Source: an uncultured Verrucomicrobiales bacterium
GTDB taxonomy: Bacteria > Verrucomicrobiota > Verrucomicrobiia > Verrucomicrobiales > Akkermansiaceae
Direction of reading: 5' to 3'
Length of the DNA stretch: 16,515 bases
Assembly: GCA_937885815.1 (NCBI GenBank)
Contig: CALABM010000247.1
Coordinates: 1 to 16,515 of the forward strand
Under the pieces are notes generated by a model. The model was not told the origin of the DNA and did no database searches. It worked only from the letters and a program-made list of their open reading frames with translations. Below are positions 15,301 to 16,515 of this stretch, piece after piece (position 1 is the stretch's first letter; each line of letters opens with the position of its first letter). The position numbers and the translations under genes were made by a program.

Positions 15301-16515
15301 CCTGCAGTACTTCGCTGAGGGCATAGTCATTGCCAATCACCTTACCGCCGTTGATGCTGGCATTCACCGTACCGGCGGTCAATGTCAGTTCAGTGTTGCT
15401 CAGAGAACCATTGAGTACACCACCGGTTGTCAGTTCAATGCTGCCACCCGTGGCCTTTACTCGGGTTTCATCGTTTACCGTCAGATGTCCGGAAGTGATG
15501 TCAACCAGAGCATCGGAACTCATGGTATGAATGGCATCGGAAGCGACAGATACATCACTCTGCAACCAGAAGGTGCTGTAATCAACCTCGCCACCAGTGG
15601 AGGCTGTGCCGTCTGTGTTCAATTTCAGCGTTTCATCACCATACTTGATTGTGGCACCGGCATCTGCTGTGATACCCGTGGCGATAGTGGCTACCTTGTA
15701 AGCTTCCTTGGCAAAGCCGCTCAGACCATCGGCTCCGATGTAGGTGGCGGCTTTATTCGTGGTCAGGGTATTCACCGAGAATGTGCCGCTCATGGTCAAC
15801 GTGCCACTGTTGTTCAGCACTCTATTAAGCTCATAGCCATTACCCACCAATGCATTGTTTCCGCTCAGCGCAGCAGCCAGTGTGCCTTCGGAGGCATTGA
15901 TGGTAGTGCCGCTGATGGTGCCGCCCAGTTCCACATCACTGTTCAGGCTAATGGTACCGGCGGTTGCTGTCAGAGCATTGGTGGCAGCATCTACCGTCAG
16001 CGTACCACCCTGCATGTTGATGGTGGCAGAGCTATCCTTTGCCAGAATAGCGCCTACATTGACGGTATCGTTGCCTATAAGCAGGTATTCATGCCCCATC
16101 GTTCTTCCAGTCGTGGCAAAGCCATCGCTTCCCAGCGTGAGGTCAATGGAGCCGTGCGTCACCGTTGTTCCTGCAGCAACGTCCAGCGTGCCGCCGTTAA
16201 TAAGCTGCACACTGTAACCATCGCTCAGCAGGAAGCCACTGTTGCCGCTGTTACCAGTCACTACATCCACACGCTCTTCATCAATGGTGTTCAGTACCAA
16301 ATTGTCGGCCACAAAGCTGCCGCTGATGCTGACATTTCCGCTTACCTGCAGCACTTCGCTGAGGGCATAGTCATTGCCCATCACCTTGCCGCCGCTGATG
16401 GTGGCATTCACCGTACCGGCGGTCAATGTCAGTTCCGTGTCGATCAGAGAGCCATTGAGCACACCACCGGTTGTCAGTTCAATGCTGCCACCCGTGGCCT
16501 TTACTCGGGTTTCAT
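12383..16515 (-). CDS. Giant autotransporter adhesin-like protein, 5' partial
   Basis: The frame is open to the right edge, leaving 1376 visible residues of a larger protein whose signal peptide is outside the window. Residues 1-1010 are a passenger of Gly/Thr/Ser/Asn-rich beta-helix repeats. Two segments resemble autotransporter-associated beta-strand repeats: NDYIGGTIVNGG...GSGDITVNSGGTLDL (about 824-860) and a degenerate copy at about 582-621. Residues 1011-1090 are a helical linker (VLSPNQEQVYDTIKDIM). Residues about 1090-1376 form the outer-membrane beta-barrel, ending in Phe (GYQVAF), the usual barrel assembly signal. The barrel should insert through BAM and export the passenger to the surface. 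Passenger units of about 174 residues come as a 348-residue duplication. No passenger protease or ligand motif is visible. A GTG at 16462 is not the true start. Confidence 0.9.
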   Translation of the reverse strand, partial: ETRVKATGGSIELTTGGVLNGSLIDTELTLTAGTVNATISGGKVMGNDYALSEVLQVSGNVSISGSFVADNLVLNTIDEERVDVVTGNSGNSGFLLSDGYSVQLINGGTLDVAAGTTVTHGSIDLTLGSDGFATTGRTMGHEYLLIGNDTVNVGAILAKDSSATINMQGGTLTVDAATNALTATAGTISLNSDVELGGTISGTTINASEGTLAAALSGNNALVGNGYELNRVLNNSGTLTMSGTFSVNTLTTNKAATYIGADGLSGFAKEAYKVATIATGITADAGATIKYGDETLKLNTDGTASTGGEVDYSTFWLQSDVSVASDAIHTMSSDALVDITSGHLTVNDETRVKATGGSIELTTGGVLNGSLSNTELTLTAGTVNASINGGKVIGNDYALSEVLQVSGNVCISGSFNASALQLVTEGESRVDVVTGNSGNSGFLKQGDSYVQLFNGGTVSIDGVTVSHQDAVTTLTLGSDGYARSTGGTNYNEYLLTGSDRVSTQLIHFGAGAGAKVHQEGGQLTVNDETTVKTTSGEIVLSGSTLLGEVFDARVTANGGSIAATLGGITAVTITGEVSMSENNSHSGVTTLADGSLTITNANALGSGDIVSTGESKLIVDGVTLALNDTIANTGKLTLSGNIDASALQLNKTEGCRLSLSGGSVGLTESGFSKDAEYSVLIVDGGTTVNAGANIYHQAYLSRTELKLGEDGIARAGGTVDYSHFWLEGDDSFSVSEIAAVSITQGDTLKGVTMESGLLTVNADITVNATGGHICISDDSLLDGSICDTELSSIADDFNGIVNATISGDSSVNINGGHVTLNGENDYIGGTIVNGGALLAGSDSAFGSGDITVNSGGTLDLDCSTIANTIYMNGNSVLNNANGASSIVLGSGSNVSFGHSFTLSTGKSLAVHTDGATYNGALTLGGGTLALSGKLTVNGEVNFVAGSTTVIDLSAWKGAEDGDILVDLSSNSQGYTDGCLTLSGIDGDWELRYEESTGILTLLAAQETTPFTPVLSPNQEQVYDTIKDIMAEGKPEGELGKLAEQITSTRNEEELRSQLSAVSGSEYATLMSSQIDGNLGHMRNLRSKVGQGWQLVGNNYMRAMVEMFSHESSVNADTAGRGYERSEIGGQFTLEFTGCMHVSSGVAVAASRTKLTPDNALEQTVNNSYVDFYTSYRSNGYQNIGYTAKFSLGLGTHDYKLERNVLGMNAEAETDGFSVNFMHESAYDVSLSEDISLQIFGVLESSFSHLKGFQENGLGTASLVMEEQDAFTSDITLGVRYIQMFDSWTQSKATFTVHSGVTATVGDTNVNTKLHFAGARNHEYSQSGAERNRWGYNFGAGLHLPVNDTSAVYFHGETTLRGDSSEWNVNVGYQVAF
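14933..15471 (-). repeat. Autotransporter passenger repeat, downstream copy (1044-bp period)
   Basis: This encodes visible residues 349-527, starting ETRVKATGGS. It matches the copy at 15986-16515 at a constant in-frame offset of 1044 bases over about 335 bases (15137-15471), then with small indels. Perfectly matching blocks include 15417-15471 (55 bases) and 15310-15334. Such blocks are long enough for homologous recombination. Confidence 0.88.
15986..16515 (-). repeat. Autotransporter passenger repeat, upstream copy (1044-bp period)
   Basis: This encodes visible residues 1-176 and is the partner of the copy at 14933-15471. Its left neighbour (residues 177-348) is a more diverged unit of similar length with the same ...LTVND ending. 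Identity with the other copy is perfect from 16461 to the window edge and probably continues outside, so a further repeat unit upstream is likely. Confidence 0.85.

Overview
The window reads as chromosomal DNA of a Gram-negative anaerobe or fermenter. My best guess is Verrucomicrobiota near Akkermansia. This is an inference from four things: a very large outer-membrane autotransporter with degenerate autotransporter-repeat motifs, an ADP-forming acetyl-CoA synthetase, a CoaE-Rho fusion, and starts that mostly lack a good Shine-Dalgarno. No rRNA or tRNA is present to settle it. Every large gene is on the minus strand except one tyrosine recombinase.

Region 1 (1-4.4 kb) is a complete type III restriction-modification pair, mod then res. 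The two genes are separated by a single base and are presumably co-transcribed. Region 2 (4.4-5.7 kb) is a divergent, visibly more GC-rich tyrosine recombinase. The shared intergenic region carries a cluster of short direct and inverted repeats, and a 13-bp perfect hairpin closes the gene. Together these look like an acquired defence/mobile module. Region 3 (5.7-6.5 kb) is a predicted lipoprotein with one more membrane helix and a PIN nuclease domain at its C-terminus, an unusual architecture.

Region 4 (6.5-12.2 kb) is housekeeping: an ADP-forming acetate-CoA ligase with a good sigma70-type promoter; one ORF that fuses dephospho-CoA kinase to transcription terminator Rho, followed by a strong intrinsic terminator; and a CDF-family metal exporter whose C-terminal dimerisation fold seems to be repeated three times. 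Region 5 (12.3 kb to the right edge) is the 3' part of a giant autotransporter. Its passenger is built from repeats, including a 1044-bp (348-residue) duplication, and its 5' end lies outside the window.

The most interesting items are the CoaE-Rho fusion, the loss in its Rho half of the aromatic residues of the classical primary RNA-binding site together with an internal ATG aligned to a normal Rho start, and the membrane-tethered PIN protein. The intergenic gaps are short (under about 215 bases) and hold promoters, hairpins and repeats; none hides another clear gene. The first 167 bases hold only a doubtful partial frame.
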